Counted from the stretch's first letter, positions 10,741-19,732 are shown. The stretch: DNA of 37,633 nt from Candidatus Coatesiibacteriota bacterium (GCA_020348885.1 CP070755.1:2551896-2589528), one strand, 5' to 3'. Numbers and translations are program-made. Notes: generated by a model from the letters alone, not told the origin.

Positions 10741-12672
10741 ATGGGCAAAGTCATAGGCATTGACCTGGGGACTACGAACTCGGTCGTCGCGGTTATGGAG
10801 GGGACCGAACCGGTCGTCATACCCAACGCCGAGGGTTCCCGGACCACGCCGTCGGTCGTCGCGTTTCAGAAGGACGGCAAACGTGTGGTCGGCGCCATAG
10901 CCAAACGGCAGGCGATTACCAACCCCGAGAACACGGTTTACTCGATAAAGCGGTTCATGGGGCGCCGCTACAACGAGGTTCCCGAGGAAATACGCATAGT
11001 CCCTTACAAGGTCGTCGAAGCGCCCAACGGCGACGCGCGTATCGAGGTGATGGGTAAAACCTATTCGCCGCCCGAGATAAGCGCGATGGTGCTCCAGAAG
11101 ATGCGGGAGACCGCCGAGGACTACCTGGGCGAAAAGGTGGACGAGGCCGTCATCACCGTACCGGCGTACTTCAACGACAGCCAGCGCCAGGCCACCAAGG
11201 ACGCCGGCAAGATCGCGGGGTTAACCGTTAAACGTATCGTAAACGAACCGACGGCAGCGGCCCTCGCGTACGGGTTGGACAAGAAGAAGGACCAGAAGAT
11301 AGCGGTCTTCGATTTCGGCGGCGGTACCTTCGACATCTCGATACTCGAGCTGGGCGAGGAAGGCGTCTTCGAGGTGAAGGCCACTAACGGCGACACCCAC
11401 CTCGGCGGCGATAATTTGGATCAGCGGGTAATCGACTGGCTCGCCGACGACTTCAAGTCCAACTACGGAATAGATTTGCGCGAGGACAAGATGGCGCTCC
11501 AGCGGCTCCGGGACGCGGCCGAGCAGGCCAAATGCGAGCTATCGACTCTGGAGGAAACGCCGATAAAGCTCTCATACATCACCGCCGACGCGGAAGGCGC
11601 GAAACACCTGGAAACGACACTCACCCGCTCGAAGTTCGAGGAGTTGGTGAACGACCTAATCGAGAAAGTCGTCGAACCGTGCCAGAAGTGCCTGGCTGAC
11701 GCGGGGTTGAAACCCGGCGACGTTGACGAGGTAATACTCGTCGGCGGGTCCACCCGTATCCCGGCGGTCCAACGCAAGGTCAAGCAGATATTCGGTAAAG
11801 AACCGAACAAGACCGTCAACCCGGACGAGGTGGTCGGCGTGGGCGCCGCCATACAGGCCGGTATACTTACCGGCGACGTAACCGACATCCTGCTTCTGGA
11901 CGTTACGCCCCTGTCCCTGGGCATCGAAACGCTGGGCGGCGTTTTTACCAAACTTATCGAGCGGAACACCACGATACCTACGAAGCGGTCCCAGATATTC
12001 ACTACCGCTGACGACAATCAGACGTCCGTTGAGGTACACGTACTCCAGGGCGAACGGGACATGGCCCGGTACAACCGCACCATCGGCCGGTTCCATCTCG
12101 ACGGAATTCCGCCGGCGCCCCGGGGCGTTCCGCAAATCGAGGTTACCTTCGACATAGACGCCAACGGTATCCTGAACGTCAACGCCAAAGACCTGGCGAC
12201 GAGCAAGGAGCAGCACATCACGATAACCGCGTCCAGCGGCCTCGACGACGCCGAGATAGACCAGATGGTGGACGAGGCCAAGACCCACGCCGAAGAGGAC
12301 AAGAAAGCGCGGGAGGAAGCCGAACTCCGCAACCGGGCCGACTCGGCGGTCTATCAGGCCGAGAAGCTACTCGAGGATATGGCGGAGCAGATAACCGCCG
12401 ACGAGAAGGGCAAAATCGAGGCGGCCGTCGCCCGGCTGAAAGAGGTCAAAGATGAGGGCGACATCAACGAGGTCCGAAGCGCGACCGAGGCGTTGGAGAC
12501 CGCCGTCAATGAGATGACGACGCGGGTTTACCAGCAAGCCGGCGCGGCTTACCAGCAGGCGCACCCTGGCGCAGGCGAAGAAGCCGGCTCCGAACCGGGG
12601 GCCGAGGCGCCGGGAGACGACGAGGTCGTCGACGCCGAGTACGAGATAATCGACGACGAGGACAAAGACTAA
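10741..12672 (+). CDS. dnaK: Molecular chaperone DnaK (Hsp70)
   Basis: DnaK is the ATP-driven Hsp70 that folds nascent and stress-damaged proteins with DnaJ and GrpE. The ATPase domain starts [20 protein letters not shown] and contains [17 protein letters not shown], the [13 protein letters not shown] phosphate loop and [11 protein letters not shown]; the substrate domain begins around [17 protein letters not shown]. The lid ends in the acidic EIIDDEDKD tail. Its 643 residues are full length. GAGGAG stands 8 nt before ATG. Neither dnaJ nor grpE is adjacent; the upstream partner is the NYN protein. A strong terminator follows. Confidence 0.98.
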   Translation: MGKVIGIDLGTTNSVVAVMEGTEPVVIPNAEGSRTTPSVVAFQKDGKRVVGAIAKRQAITNPENTVYSIKRFMGRRYNEVPEEIRIVPYKVVEAPNGDARIEVMGKTYSPPEISAMVLQKMRETAEDYLGEKVDEAVITVPAYFNDSQRQATKDAGKIAGLTVKRIVNEPTAAALAYGLDKKKDQKIAVFDFGGGTFDISILELGEEGVFEVKATNGDTHLGGDNLDQRVIDWLADDFKSNYGIDLREDKMALQRLRDAAEQAKCELSTLEETPIKLSYITADAEGAKHLETTLTRSKFEELVNDLIEKVVEPCQKCLADAGLKPGDVDEVILVGGSTRIPAVQRKVKQIFGKEPNKTVNPDEVVGVGAAIQAGILTGDVTDILLLDVTPLSLGIETLGGVFTKLIERNTTIPTKRSQIFTTADDNQTSVEVHVLQGERDMARYNRTIGRFHLDGIPPAPRGVPQIEVTFDIDANGILNVNAKDLATSKEQHITITASSGLDDAEIDQMVDEAKTHAEEDKKAREEAELRNRADSAVYQAEKLLEDMAEQITADEKGKIEAAVARLKEVKDEGDINEVRSATEALETAVNEMTTRVYQQAGAAYQQAHPGAGEEAGSEPGAEAPGDDEVVDAEYEIIDDEDKD

Positions 12673-12700
12673 ACCTAGCTTACCTCCCTCCACTATGTTA

Positions 12701-12728
12701 CCCCCTCCCGCTTTGGGAGGGGGTTTTA
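12701..12728 (+). terminator. Rho-independent terminator of dnaK
   Basis: CCCCCTCCC (12701-12709) pairs perfectly with GGGAGGGGG (12715-12723) around a GCTTT loop and is followed by TTTTAGTTT. It separates dnaK from the convergent hgcB. Confidence 0.92.
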
Positions 12729-12747
12729 GTTTCCTAGAAACGCAAGT

Positions 12748-13062
12748 TTATCCGCAGCACGAGGCCGTGCCGCCGTCCCCTCCGTCGCCGCAATCGCACA
12801 CAGGTTCGGTCCCGCGGACGGCGCCGGCAATGACGGCCGCCGCGCAGCCGACGCCGGATTCGGCCGTTATGGCGCCCGTCGGGCAGTTCATCTCGCACGC
12901 GCCGCACCCCATACAGGCGTTACGGTCAACGATTTCGGCGGTTCCGTTTTCTATCGCGAAGACCGCGTGGGGACACACGTCGACGCACGTACCGCAGCCG
13001 TTACACTTACTAACGTCCAACTCGAGTGTGACGACGTCAGGTATATATCTCAATTCAAACAT
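12748..13062 (-). CDS. hgcB: Mercury-methylation ferredoxin HgcB
   Basis: This 104-residue protein carries two four-Cys cluster motifs (Cys20/23/26/30 and Cys50/53/56/60), each ending CP, for two [4Fe-4S] clusters. It also has the features that set HgcB apart from ordinary ferredoxins: a conserved single Cys at position 73 in GVGCAAAVI and a vicinal Cys pair at the extreme C-terminus (Cys102-Cys103 in SCCG). In known HgcB proteins these extra cysteines are important for methylmercury formation, and the protein reduces the HgcA corrinoid. An extra Cys-x-Cys (89, 91) lies in the tail. CAGGGG sits 7 nt upstream of ATG, and the gene starts only 14 nt after hgcA, as in known hgcAB operons. Confidence 0.93.
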   Translation of the reverse strand: MFELRYIPDVVTLELDVSKCNGCGTCVDVCPHAVFAIENGTAEIVDRNACMGCGACEMNCPTGAITAESGVGCAAAVIAGAVRGTEPVCDCGDGGDGGTASCCG

Positions 13063-13076
13063 TTAAACGCCCCTGA

Positions 13077-14201
13077 TTATACGAACAACCCCGTAATCCA
13101 CAAGCCGAGGCCGATCGCGGCGGCCCCTATCTGCAGCGGCACCGCGACGCGCATCTCCCGCTTCACGCCGGAGAGCGACGTGTACGTGGAAGAGCCGGTG
13201 AAGTTCATCGCCAGAAAACTCGTTACGGCGGGTATGATTAATACCCACGAGACTAAGGTGATTAAGCTTTCGAATGGTCCCCGATAGATGAGCCAGTACA
13301 AAACGAGGGCCGAAGACGCGGCGAACCCGACCCACGCTCCCTTGGCCGAGAACGCCCGTCCCGGCAGCCACGGGAGGAGCAACGGCGCGGCGACTACCCC
13401 GCCGAGATACGCGCCGACCAGGAGCGCGACCGACGGCAAGCCCGTGGTTGCGATACGCGCCGCCGAATAGCCGCCGGGTCCGAGTCCGCTAAGTAATAAG
13501 AATGCGAGAGCGACTGCGAGCAAGTACTTCGCCGAAGAACCGACCAGGTCGGCGGGTACCTGCACTACCCTATCCCACAGCCCGAACGTGACCCGGCGCA
13601 TCCCGCGTTCAGCTTTCATCCCATTATTCAAGAACGCTCGCAGGTCGCCGGCCCTGACCGGCCCATAAACCACACGGAAACCGCTGCGCTTTTTTACTTC
13701 GTGGGCCGCGACGCCGGGCGCGCCCAACTGGGGTGCTATGAGCGTGCGGTGCGATACGACCCTATCTAGGCCGGTGGTTTCTACCCTTTCTACTAGCTCA
13801 TCGGTCCCGAATGTCCCTTTCCCCGCGGCGCACCAGACGTTAACTCCCTTCGTGTCGAGTACGAGTATCCACGCGTCGAGACCGCCGAGTTCGGACCGAA
13901 GCCGGTCGAAACTCATCTTGTAGTTCGCCGAGACTAGAACCGGCGATTCGGCCGTAGGATTGCCGACCCCGTATAAACCGGGACCGACCCGGTATTTAGA
14001 CCGACCGATACCCCAGCGGACCTTCCATGAACCTAGACGGTCGGCGAAACTCACGGCCGTCTCTACCCGCGGAAATTCGCCGACGGAGGTTTCGACGCGC
14101 CCATCTACCCACGGGGCGGTTTCCGCTGTGTATTTATGAATATTATTTTCGGCCGAACCGCAATGGCACTCGACCGTATCGCTTGTTTCGTTCGTCCGCA
14201 T
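13077..14201 (-). CDS. hgcA: Mercury-methylation corrinoid protein HgcA
   Basis: HgcA transfers a methyl group from its corrinoid to Hg(II), making methylmercury. The corrinoid domain contains the diagnostic cap-helix motif NVWCAAGKGTFGT, with Cys124 as the predicted lower ligand of cobalt, preceded by SANYKMSFDRLR and DAWILVLDTKG and followed by PQLGAPGVAAHEVKK. The C-terminal half has five predicted membrane helices (from YLLAVALAFLLL to the last 25 residues), with the conserved MNFTGSSTYTSLSGVK block before the last helix. Length 374 aa is normal. A short N-terminal extension carries Cys12 and Cys14. ATG 14201 has AGGAA almost adjacent, so the start is less certain than the identity. It is co-transcribed with hgcB from a strong divergent promoter. 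No methyl donor genes or merR/arsR-type regulator lie in the window. Confidence 0.96.
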   Translation of the reverse strand: MRTNETSDTVECHCGSAENNIHKYTAETAPWVDGRVETSVGEFPRVETAVSFADRLGSWKVRWGIGRSKYRVGPGLYGVGNPTAESPVLVSANYKMSFDRLRSELGGLDAWILVLDTKGVNVWCAAGKGTFGTDELVERVETTGLDRVVSHRTLIAPQLGAPGVAAHEVKKRSGFRVVYGPVRAGDLRAFLNNGMKAERGMRRVTFGLWDRVVQVPADLVGSSAKYLLAVALAFLLLSGLGPGGYSAARIATTGLPSVALLVGAYLGGVVAAPLLLPWLPGRAFSAKGAWVGFAASSALVLYWLIYRGPFESLITLVSWVLIIPAVTSFLAMNFTGSSTYTSLSGVKREMRVAVPLQIGAAAIGLGLWITGLFV

Positions 14202-14218
14202 TTCCTAAACCGGGGCTG

Positions 14219-14248
14219 ATTATAACAAGTATGCTTATATTAAATCAA
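14219..14248 (-). promoter_or_regulatory. Candidate hgcA promoter P1
   Basis: TTGATT (14248-14243) precedes a perfect TATAAT (14224-14219) by 18 nt on the minus strand, ending 17 nt before the hgcA ATG. TATAA and TTATA arms, 9 nt apart, overlap the -10 element and could be an operator. Confidence 0.55.
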
Positions 14249-14265
14249 GGACAGGTGGTAGTCAA
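14237..14265 (-). promoter_or_regulatory. Candidate hgcA promoter P2
   Basis: TTGACT (14265-14260) and TAATAT (14242-14237) are separated by exactly 17 nt on the minus strand. It would give a leader of about 30 nt, more comfortable than P1 for translation of hgcA. Confidence 0.6.
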
Positions 14266-14287
14266 TGATTTATGAAGCCACCCCGCC

Positions 14288-14309
14288 GCGTTTTCGTGGC
14301 CGAAAACGC
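14288..14309. promoter_or_regulatory. Perfect inverted repeat, candidate operator upstream of the HMG-CoA synthase operon
   Basis: Two perfect 9-bp arms (14288-14296 and 14301-14309) are separated by TGGC; the core is TTTTCG..CGAAAA. It abuts the -35 element at 14310 and lies upstream of both the hgcA and the mvaS promoters. Neither would transcribe it, so a DNA-binding site is more likely than an RNA hairpin. Confidence 0.55.
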
Positions 14310-14337
14310 TTGACCCGCTCGAACCCCTATGTTAAAA
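14310..14337 (+). promoter_or_regulatory. Candidate promoter of the HMG-CoA synthase operon
   Basis: TTGACC (14310-14315) and TTAAAA (14332-14337) are separated by 16 nt, about 55 nt before ATG 14392. The -35 is good and the -10 mediocre. Confidence 0.45.
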
Positions 14338-14391
14338 ACTCCTTCGCTTTAAGCCGAACCTAACGGATAACCGGCCGCGAGAGGAGAGTTT

Positions 14392-15441
14392 ATGGTCGGA
14401 ATCGTCGGATGGGGAGCGTACATCCCCCGATATCGTATCAAGCTCGAGGAAATAGCGAAGATATGGGGCGCCGACGCAGAGGCGTACAGACGCGGCCTCC
14501 AAATATACCAGAAGTCGGTCCCGGGAACCGACCAGGACACGGCCACTATCTCGGTCGAGGCCGCGAAGAACGCCGTGACCCGCGCCGGGATTGACCCTGT
14601 CGACATCGGCGCCGTATACGTCGGCTCCGAGTCCCACCCGTACGCGGTCAAACCGACGGGGACGGTGGTGGCCGAGGCCCTGGGCGCGACGCCCGACTGC
14701 CACTGCGCCGACTTTGAGTTCGCGTGCAAAGCCGGGTCGGAAGGGATGTTCGTCGCGCTGGCCGAGGTGAAGGCCGGTGAGATGAAGTACGCGCTGGCCA
14801 TAGGCGCCGACACGAGCCAGGGCGCGCCCGGCGACGCTCTCGAGTACTCCGCGTCGGCGGGAGGCGCCGCGTTCATTATGGGCGCCGACGACCTGGCGGC
14901 CGAGTGCCTATTCACCCACTCGTATATGACGGATACGCCCGACTTCTGGCGCCGGGAGCACGAGTACTATCCCCAGCACGCCGGGCGGTTCACCGGCGAC
15001 CCGGCGTACTTCAAACACATTATGGGCGCCGGCAAGGCGATACTCGAGAAGTCCGGGATGAAGCCGGGCGACTTCGCGTACGCCGTCTTCCACCAGCCCA
15101 ACGGCAAGTTCCCGATGAAGGTGGGCAAGATGCTCGGGTTCGAGAAGGAGCAGCTTGAGACCGGGTGGCTGGTCCCGTGGCTGGGCAACACGTACTCGGG
15201 CGCGTCGCCCGTGGGCCTGACGGCGATACTGGACGTCGCGAAGCCGGGCGACCTGATACTGATGGTCTCGTACGGCTCCGGCGCCGGTTCCGATGCGTTC
15301 ATCTGGAAGACGACCGAACGCCTGAAAGAGTTACAGGGCTTGGCGCCCCATACCCGGGACTACCTGGACAAGAACCAGATATACCTCGACTACGGCCAGT
15401 ACGCCAAGCACCGGGGCAAGATAATAATGAACACGGGGTAA
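14392..15441 (+). CDS. mvaS: Archaeal-type hydroxymethylglutaryl-CoA synthase
   Basis: This enzyme condenses acetyl-CoA with acetoacetyl-CoA to HMG-CoA, or in principle the reverse. The fold is the thiolase-like ketosynthase: [14 protein letters not shown] opening, Glu80 in [15 protein letters not shown], the nucleophilic Cys112 in [11 protein letters not shown], and His234 in [10 protein letters not shown], plus [14 protein letters not shown]. At 349 residues with this sequence style it belongs to the archaeal branch rather than the longer mvaS of Gram-positive bacteria or eukaryotes. GAGGAG precedes ATG by 6 nt. It leads an operon with thiolase and DUF35 protein; in archaea these three proteins form one channelled complex. 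No HMG-CoA reductase is present in the window. Confidence 0.93.
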   Translation: MVGIVGWGAYIPRYRIKLEEIAKIWGADAEAYRRGLQIYQKSVPGTDQDTATISVEAAKNAVTRAGIDPVDIGAVYVGSESHPYAVKPTGTVVAEALGATPDCHCADFEFACKAGSEGMFVALAEVKAGEMKYALAIGADTSQGAPGDALEYSASAGGAAFIMGADDLAAECLFTHSYMTDTPDFWRREHEYYPQHAGRFTGDPAYFKHIMGAGKAILEKSGMKPGDFAYAVFHQPNGKFPMKVGKMLGFEKEQLETGWLVPWLGNTYSGASPVGLTAILDVAKPGDLILMVSYGSGAGSDAFIWKTTERLKELQGLAPHTRDYLDKNQIYLDYGQYAKHRGKIIMNTG

Positions 15442-15484
15442 ATTTTTAGACTTACAGGCAAACACCACCTTTCGAGGTTTATTT

Positions 15485-16648
15485 ATGAGAGACGTAGCGA
15501 TTATAGGCGTGGGGTTGAACCCGAAGTGGGGCGAACTCTGGGACAAGTCCCTGCGTACCCTCTTCGCCGAGGCGGCTCTGGCGGCGATTGAAGACGCCGG
15601 CGTCGACCACGTGGACTCGATGTACGTCGGGTGTATGACGTCGGGGCTTTTCGCCGGGCAGGAACACCTGGGCAGTCTGATGGCCGACTATCTTGGGCAA
15701 CCGGGCCTCCCGGCGACCCGGGTGGAGTCGGCGTGCGCGTCCGGCGGGGCGGCGGTACGTTCGGCTTTCTACGAAGTCGCGTCCGGCGCGTCGGACATTG
15801 TATTGGCCGGCGGCGTCGAGAAGATGACCGATGTCGGCGGTGACGGCGCCACGTACGCCCTCAGCACCGCCGCCGACGCGGACTACGAGGTTTACCACGG
15901 CGTAACCTTCCCCGCGCTATACGCGATGATGGCCGTAGACCATATGAACAGGTTCGGGACGACGAGCGAAGATTTGGCCAACGTCGCGGTCAAGAACCAT
16001 AATCACGGCTCGATGAACCCTGCCGCTCAGTATCCGTTCGAGGTAACGGTCGAGCAGGTACTCGGGTCGGTGATGGTGGCGGACCCGCTCCACATCCTCG
16101 ACTGCTCGCCGATAACCGACGGGGCGGCGGCCGTTGTCCTCTGTTCGATGGACAAGGCAAAGGAGCTGGCCGGCGACCGGCCGCTCGTCAAGATAGCCGG
16201 CGTGGGAGCCGCGACCGATACCATCGCACTCCACCAGCGACCTGACCTGTCCTGGCTCGGGTCCACCGAGAAAGCCGCTAAAACGGCTTTCGAGATGGCC
16301 GGCGTTGGGCCGGACGATATCGACTTCGCCGAGGTCCACGACTGCTTCACTATCGCCGAGATAATGGTCATCGAAGCGTTGGGCTTCGTAGAGCGGGGTA
16401 AAGGGGGCGCGGCGGCCCGCGACGGATTGACGGCTTTGGGCGGTAAGATACCGGTAAATACGTCCGGCGGTTTGAAGTCCAAGGGGCACCCGGTCGGCGC
16501 CACCGGCGCCGCGCAGATAGTCGAAGGCGTAACGCAACTCCGGGGCGAGGCCGGCGACCGACAGGTCGAGGGCGCGCGCCGGGGCATTACCCAGAACATG
16601 GGGGGAACCGGCGGAAGCTCCGTCGTCCACGTACTGGAGGTGGTATAG
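15485..16648 (+). CDS. Archaeal-type thiolase (acetyl-CoA C-acetyltransferase)
   Basis: The protein belongs to the SCP-x/archaeal thiolase group that makes or cleaves acetoacetyl-CoA. The active-site nucleophile is Cys84 in VESACASGG. The other catalytic blocks are [10 protein letters not shown] (the group's HDCF version of NEAF) and [14 protein letters not shown] near the C-terminus. Its 387 residues match the family. GAGG lies upstream of ATG at a usable spacing. The stop codon directly abuts the ATG of the DUF35 gene, indicating tight coupling. Together with the preceding HMG-CoA synthase it would interconvert three acetyl-CoA and HMG-CoA. Confidence 0.92.
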   Translation: MRDVAIIGVGLNPKWGELWDKSLRTLFAEAALAAIEDAGVDHVDSMYVGCMTSGLFAGQEHLGSLMADYLGQPGLPATRVESACASGGAAVRSAFYEVASGASDIVLAGGVEKMTDVGGDGATYALSTAADADYEVYHGVTFPALYAMMAVDHMNRFGTTSEDLANVAVKNHNHGSMNPAAQYPFEVTVEQVLGSVMVADPLHILDCSPITDGAAAVVLCSMDKAKELAGDRPLVKIAGVGAATDTIALHQRPDLSWLGSTEKAAKTAFEMAGVGPDDIDFAEVHDCFTIAEIMVIEALGFVERGKGGAAARDGLTALGGKIPVNTSGGLKSKGHPVGATGAAQIVEGVTQLRGEAGDRQVEGARRGITQNMGGTGGSSVVHVLEVV

Positions 16649-17044
16649 ATGCCGGCCGGATACACGAGAGAGATACCTCAACGCTACCGCCTGGAAGCCG
16701 GGAAGTGTAAGAAGTGCGGCGCGGTTCACTTCCCGCAGCGGTTGGCGTGCGCTTGCGGTTCAAAGGATACGGAGCCTTACGTTCTGCCGTCGACGGGCAA
16801 GATCGCGACCTACTCGGTGGTACGGGTCGGGCCGTCGGACTTCATGGACCTGGTACCGTACGTCGTAGCGGTCGTGGAGCTGGACGACGGGACCAAGTTG
16901 ACGTGCCAGGTGGCGGACGCGGCGCCGGAGGAGGTCTCGGTCGGCACGCCGGTAACGCTGGAGTTCAGGAAGGTAAACCAGGTCGGCGGCCACGGGATAA
17001 TCAAATACGGATACAAGGCGGTACTTGATAGGTTTGTGGAGTAA
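16649..17044 (+). CDS. DUF35 zinc-ribbon/OB-fold protein (thiolase-HMG-CoA synthase scaffold)
   Basis: At 131 residues it has the DUF35 order: an N-terminal helix, a rubredoxin-like zinc ribbon (CKKC at 20-23 and CACG around 34-37) and an OB-fold ([13 protein letters not shown] to the C-terminus). In methanogens the corresponding protein bridges thiolase and HMG-CoA synthase and binds the CoA arm so that acetoacetyl-CoA is channelled. The gene starts at the base after the thiolase stop, so equal co-expression is expected. It is the last gene before a strong terminator. Confidence 0.9.
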   Translation: MPAGYTREIPQRYRLEAGKCKKCGAVHFPQRLACACGSKDTEPYVLPSTGKIATYSVVRVGPSDFMDLVPYVVAVVELDDGTKLTCQVADAAPEEVSVGTPVTLEFRKVNQVGGHGIIKYGYKAVLDRFVE

Positions 17045-17115
17045 TAAAGATATAGGCAAGTTAAAGGTCGAACGGTTTCATTGTAAACCGTGGCTATAAA
17101 CTTATAACCAATCAA

Positions 17116-17149
17116 ATACCGGCGGTAAGAAACCGCCGGTATTATTTTC
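17116..17149 (+). terminator. Rho-independent terminator of the HMG-CoA synthase operon
   Basis: An 11-bp perfect stem (17116-17126 with 17132-17142) closes an AAGAA loop and leads into TATTTT. It makes the downstream carboxylase operon a separate transcription unit. Confidence 0.9.
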
Positions 17150-17178
17150 GGGAATACGCCGTCTTAGTAATTTCACGG

Positions 17179-17207
17179 TTGCTTTCACCTTCCCTTCATT
17201 ATATTAT
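17179..17207 (+). promoter_or_regulatory. Candidate promoter of the acyl-CoA carboxylase operon
   Basis: TTGCTT (17179-17184) and TATTAT (17202-17207) are separated by exactly 17 nt, about 75 nt upstream of ATG 17281. Downstream, CGAAAA and TTTTCG (17232-17251) form a loose inverted repeat using the same hexamer as the dyad at 14288-14309. Confidence 0.6.
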
Positions 17208-17280
17208 GCGGTCTATTTAGAATCGCGTCCGCGAAAAACCTCGCCTTTTCGGGCTGATATTAAGTTGCGCCGGGAGACAG

Positions 17281-18888
17281 ATGTACCGTATCGAATCCAA
17301 AGTAAACACCGGTTCGAAAGAATTTAAAGAGAATCGCAAAGTAAACCTCGAGGTAGTTGAGGAGCTCCGGGAGCGGACGGCCCTGGTTCGTAAGGGCGGG
17401 CCGGAACGGCACATGCAGCGGCACGTCGAGCGGGGGAAGCTGCCGGTCCGCAAGCGCCTCGAGATGCTCTTCGACCGGAACACGCCTTTCCTGGAGTTCA
17501 ACACCCTCGCTGCGTGGGATATGTATAAGAACGAAGCGCCCTGCGCCGGTATCATCACCGGCGTGGGCGTCGTCCACGGGCGCGAGGTGCTCGTGGTCGC
17601 CAACGACGCGACCGTCAAGGGTGGGACGTACTTCCCTATTACCATAAAGAAGCACGTCCGGGCCCAGGAAGTCGCGATGGAGAACAACCTGCCCTGCGTC
17701 TATCTGGTGGACTCGGGCGGCATCTTCCTACCGCTCCAGGAGGGGACGTTCCCGGACCGCGACCACTTCGGCAAGATTTTTAGCAACCAGGCCCGGCTCA
17801 GTATGATGGGTATCCCGCAGCTGTCCGTCGTGATGGGTTCGTGTACGGCCGGCGGCGCGTACGTCCCGGCGATGAGCGATGAGTCGGTCATCGTCCGTCA
17901 GCAGGGCACCATCTTCATAGGCGGTCCGCCGTTGGTCAAGGCGGCTACCGGCGAGGACGTTACCGCCGAGGAGTTGGGCGGCGCCGACGTCCACTGCCGC
18001 ATCTCCGGCGTCAGCGACCACTACGCCCAAAACGACGAGCACGCGCTGGAGATAATTCGCAACATCGTCGAGTGCCTGGAAGCGCCGAAACGATACCCGT
18101 TGGAGCGAGACGAACCGGAAGACCCGTACTACGACCCGAAAGAGCTTTACGGCGTCGTCCCCGCGTCGGTACGCAAGCCGTACGATATCCGCGAAGTAAT
18201 AGCCCGGATAGTGGACGGGTCGCGGTTCCAGGAGTTCAAGGAGTTGTACGCCCCCACGATAGTATGCGGGTTCGCCCGGGTAATGGGTTATCCCGTCGGT
18301 ATCCTGGGAAACAACGGCGTACTCTTCAGCGAAAGCGCGCTCAAGGCGAGCCACTTCATCGAGCTGTGCACTATGCGGCGTATCCCGCTGGTGTTCTTAC
18401 AGAATATAACCGGGTTCATCGTCGGCCGGGAGTACGAACACGGCGGAATCGCCCGCGACGGCGCGAAGATGGTCCACGCGGTCGCCTGCGCCGACGTACC
18501 CAAGTTCACCGTTATCGTCGGCGGGAGTTACGGCGCCGGCAACTACGCCATGTGCGGCCGTGCTTACGACCCACGGCTCCTCTGGATGTGGCCGAACGCG
18601 CGTATATGCGTAATGGGCGGCGAACAGGCCGCCGACGTACTCGCGACGGTAAAAATAAAACAGCTAGAGAAGGACGGCAAGAAACTAACGAAGAAAGAAG
18701 TCGAAGAGATACGCCAACCGGTAATAGACGAGTATGAGGCCCAGTCCACGCCCTACTACTCGACGGCCCGGATCTGGGACGACGGTATAATCGAGCCGAC
18801 GGAGACGCGGACGGCGCTGGCCCTCGGTATCGCGATGAGCCTGAACGAGCCTATTCCCGAAACTAAATACGGCGTGTTCAGGATGTAG
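17281..18888 (+). CDS. liuB: 3-methylcrotonyl-CoA carboxylase-type carboxyltransferase (beta) subunit
   Basis: This subunit moves carboxyl groups between biotin and an acyl-CoA. The sequence follows methylcrotonyl-CoA carboxylase beta subunits closely over its full 535 residues: [109 protein letters not shown] and the C-terminal GVFRM. Propionyl-CoA carboxylase beta subunits lack several of these blocks. GGGAG lies 4 nt before ATG. The neighbouring methylglutaconyl-CoA hydratase and biotin carboxylase support the methylcrotonyl assignment. The reverse direction, decarboxylation of methylglutaconyl-CoA, is chemically possible. Confidence 0.92.
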   Translation: MYRIESKVNTGSKEFKENRKVNLEVVEELRERTALVRKGGPERHMQRHVERGKLPVRKRLEMLFDRNTPFLEFNTLAAWDMYKNEAPCAGIITGVGVVHGREVLVVANDATVKGGTYFPITIKKHVRAQEVAMENNLPCVYLVDSGGIFLPLQEGTFPDRDHFGKIFSNQARLSMMGIPQLSVVMGSCTAGGAYVPAMSDESVIVRQQGTIFIGGPPLVKAATGEDVTAEELGGADVHCRISGVSDHYAQNDEHALEIIRNIVECLEAPKRYPLERDEPEDPYYDPKELYGVVPASVRKPYDIREVIARIVDGSRFQEFKELYAPTIVCGFARVMGYPVGILGNNGVLFSESALKASHFIELCTMRRIPLVFLQNITGFIVGREYEHGGIARDGAKMVHAVACADVPKFTVIVGGSYGAGNYAMCGRAYDPRLLWMWPNARICVMGGEQAADVLATVKIKQLEKDGKKLTKKEVEEIRQPVIDEYEAQSTPYYSTARIWDDGIIEPTETRTALALGIAMSLNEPIPETKYGVFRM

Positions 18889-18907
18889 TTTAAACCCAAT
18901 CAGATAT

Positions 18908-19690
18908 ATGCCCTACGAAACCATAACCGTCGAAATCCGTGACCGCGTCGCCCGGGTAACGCTGAACCGGCCGGACGTCCATAACGCGTTTAATATACAG
19001 ATGCTCCTCGATTTGTTGGACGCGTTAGGGAAGCTGGGTACGGACGAGGGCGTCCGTGTAGTCGTGCTAACCGGCGCCGGTAAGTCGTTCTGCGCCGGTG
19101 CGGACTTGCAGTGGATGCGCGAAATTATCAACTACTCGTACGAGCAGAACCTGGAGGAGTCGAACACCGTCGCCGATCTGATGGAAGCGATATACCTTTG
19201 CCCGAAGCCTACCGTCGCCAGGGTGAACGGAGCGGCGATAGGCGGCGGAACCGGGCTGGTCGCGGCGTGCGACGTAGCCGTAGCCGCCGAATCCGCGAAG
19301 CTATCCCTCTCCGAGGTCAAGCTGGGCCTGGTTCCCGCGTGTATCAGCCCGTATGTAATCCGGCGGGTAGGCGAGAGCCGCTCGCGGGAACTCTTTCTCA
19401 CAGGCGAACGGCTAACCGGGGCCCGCGCCGCCGAGTACGGCCTGGTCAACCGGGTCGTATCCGATGACGACCTAGACGCGGCCGTGGACGAGTTGGTGGA
19501 GAAACTCATTACGTCCGGACCGGAGGCCATCGCGATGTGCAAAGAGTTGCTCCGGCGCGTGCCGGGTCGCCCGATAAGCGAGATAAAGGGTTATACCGCC
19601 GAGTGCATCGCGAAGATGCGGATCTCCGACGAAGGCCAGGAGGGTATGGCCGCTTTTTTCGAGAAGCGGAAACCGAAGTGGGCGGAGTGA
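18908..19690 (+). CDS. liuC: Methylglutaconyl-CoA hydratase-like enoyl-CoA hydratase
   Basis: This is a 260-residue crotonase-family protein. The oxyanion-hole segments are CAGADLQWM and AAIGGGTGLVAACD, with Glu in LSEVKLGLVPA as the expected catalytic acid. The GADLxWM signature and FLTGERLTGARAAEYGLVNRVV resemble methylglutaconyl-CoA hydratases (LiuC/AUH), which interconvert 3-methylglutaconyl-CoA and HMG-CoA. It lies 19 nt after the carboxyltransferase gene. No clear Shine-Dalgarno site is seen before ATG 18908. A general short-chain enoyl-CoA hydratase cannot be excluded from sequence alone. Confidence 0.88.
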   Translation: MPYETITVEIRDRVARVTLNRPDVHNAFNIQMLLDLLDALGKLGTDEGVRVVVLTGAGKSFCAGADLQWMREIINYSYEQNLEESNTVADLMEAIYLCPKPTVARVNGAAIGGGTGLVAACDVAVAAESAKLSLSEVKLGLVPACISPYVIRRVGESRSRELFLTGERLTGARAAEYGLVNRVVSDDDLDAAVDELVEKLITSGPEAIAMCKELLRRVPGRPISEIKGYTAECIAKMRISDEGQEGMAAFFEKRKPKWAE

Positions 19691-19732
19691 GCCGCGTTTT
19701 TTACCTTTATTCGCGCACAATAAAACCACTAC

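Noticed and set aside
12748-13062. Generic 2[4Fe-4S] ferredoxin unrelated to HgcB
   Set aside because: The extra Cys73, the C-terminal Cys pair and the position 14 nt behind hgcA are specific to HgcB.
13077-14201. HgcA as a CdhD/AcsC-type corrinoid protein of the acetyl-CoA pathway
   Set aside because: Those proteins lack the NVWCAAGK cap motif combined with five C-terminal membrane helices.
15917-16729. Minus-strand open frame (270 codons) opposite the thiolase gene
   Set aside because: The thiolase frame has complete catalytic motifs; the antisense frame is Arg/His-rich, overlaps it throughout and shows no recognisable domain.
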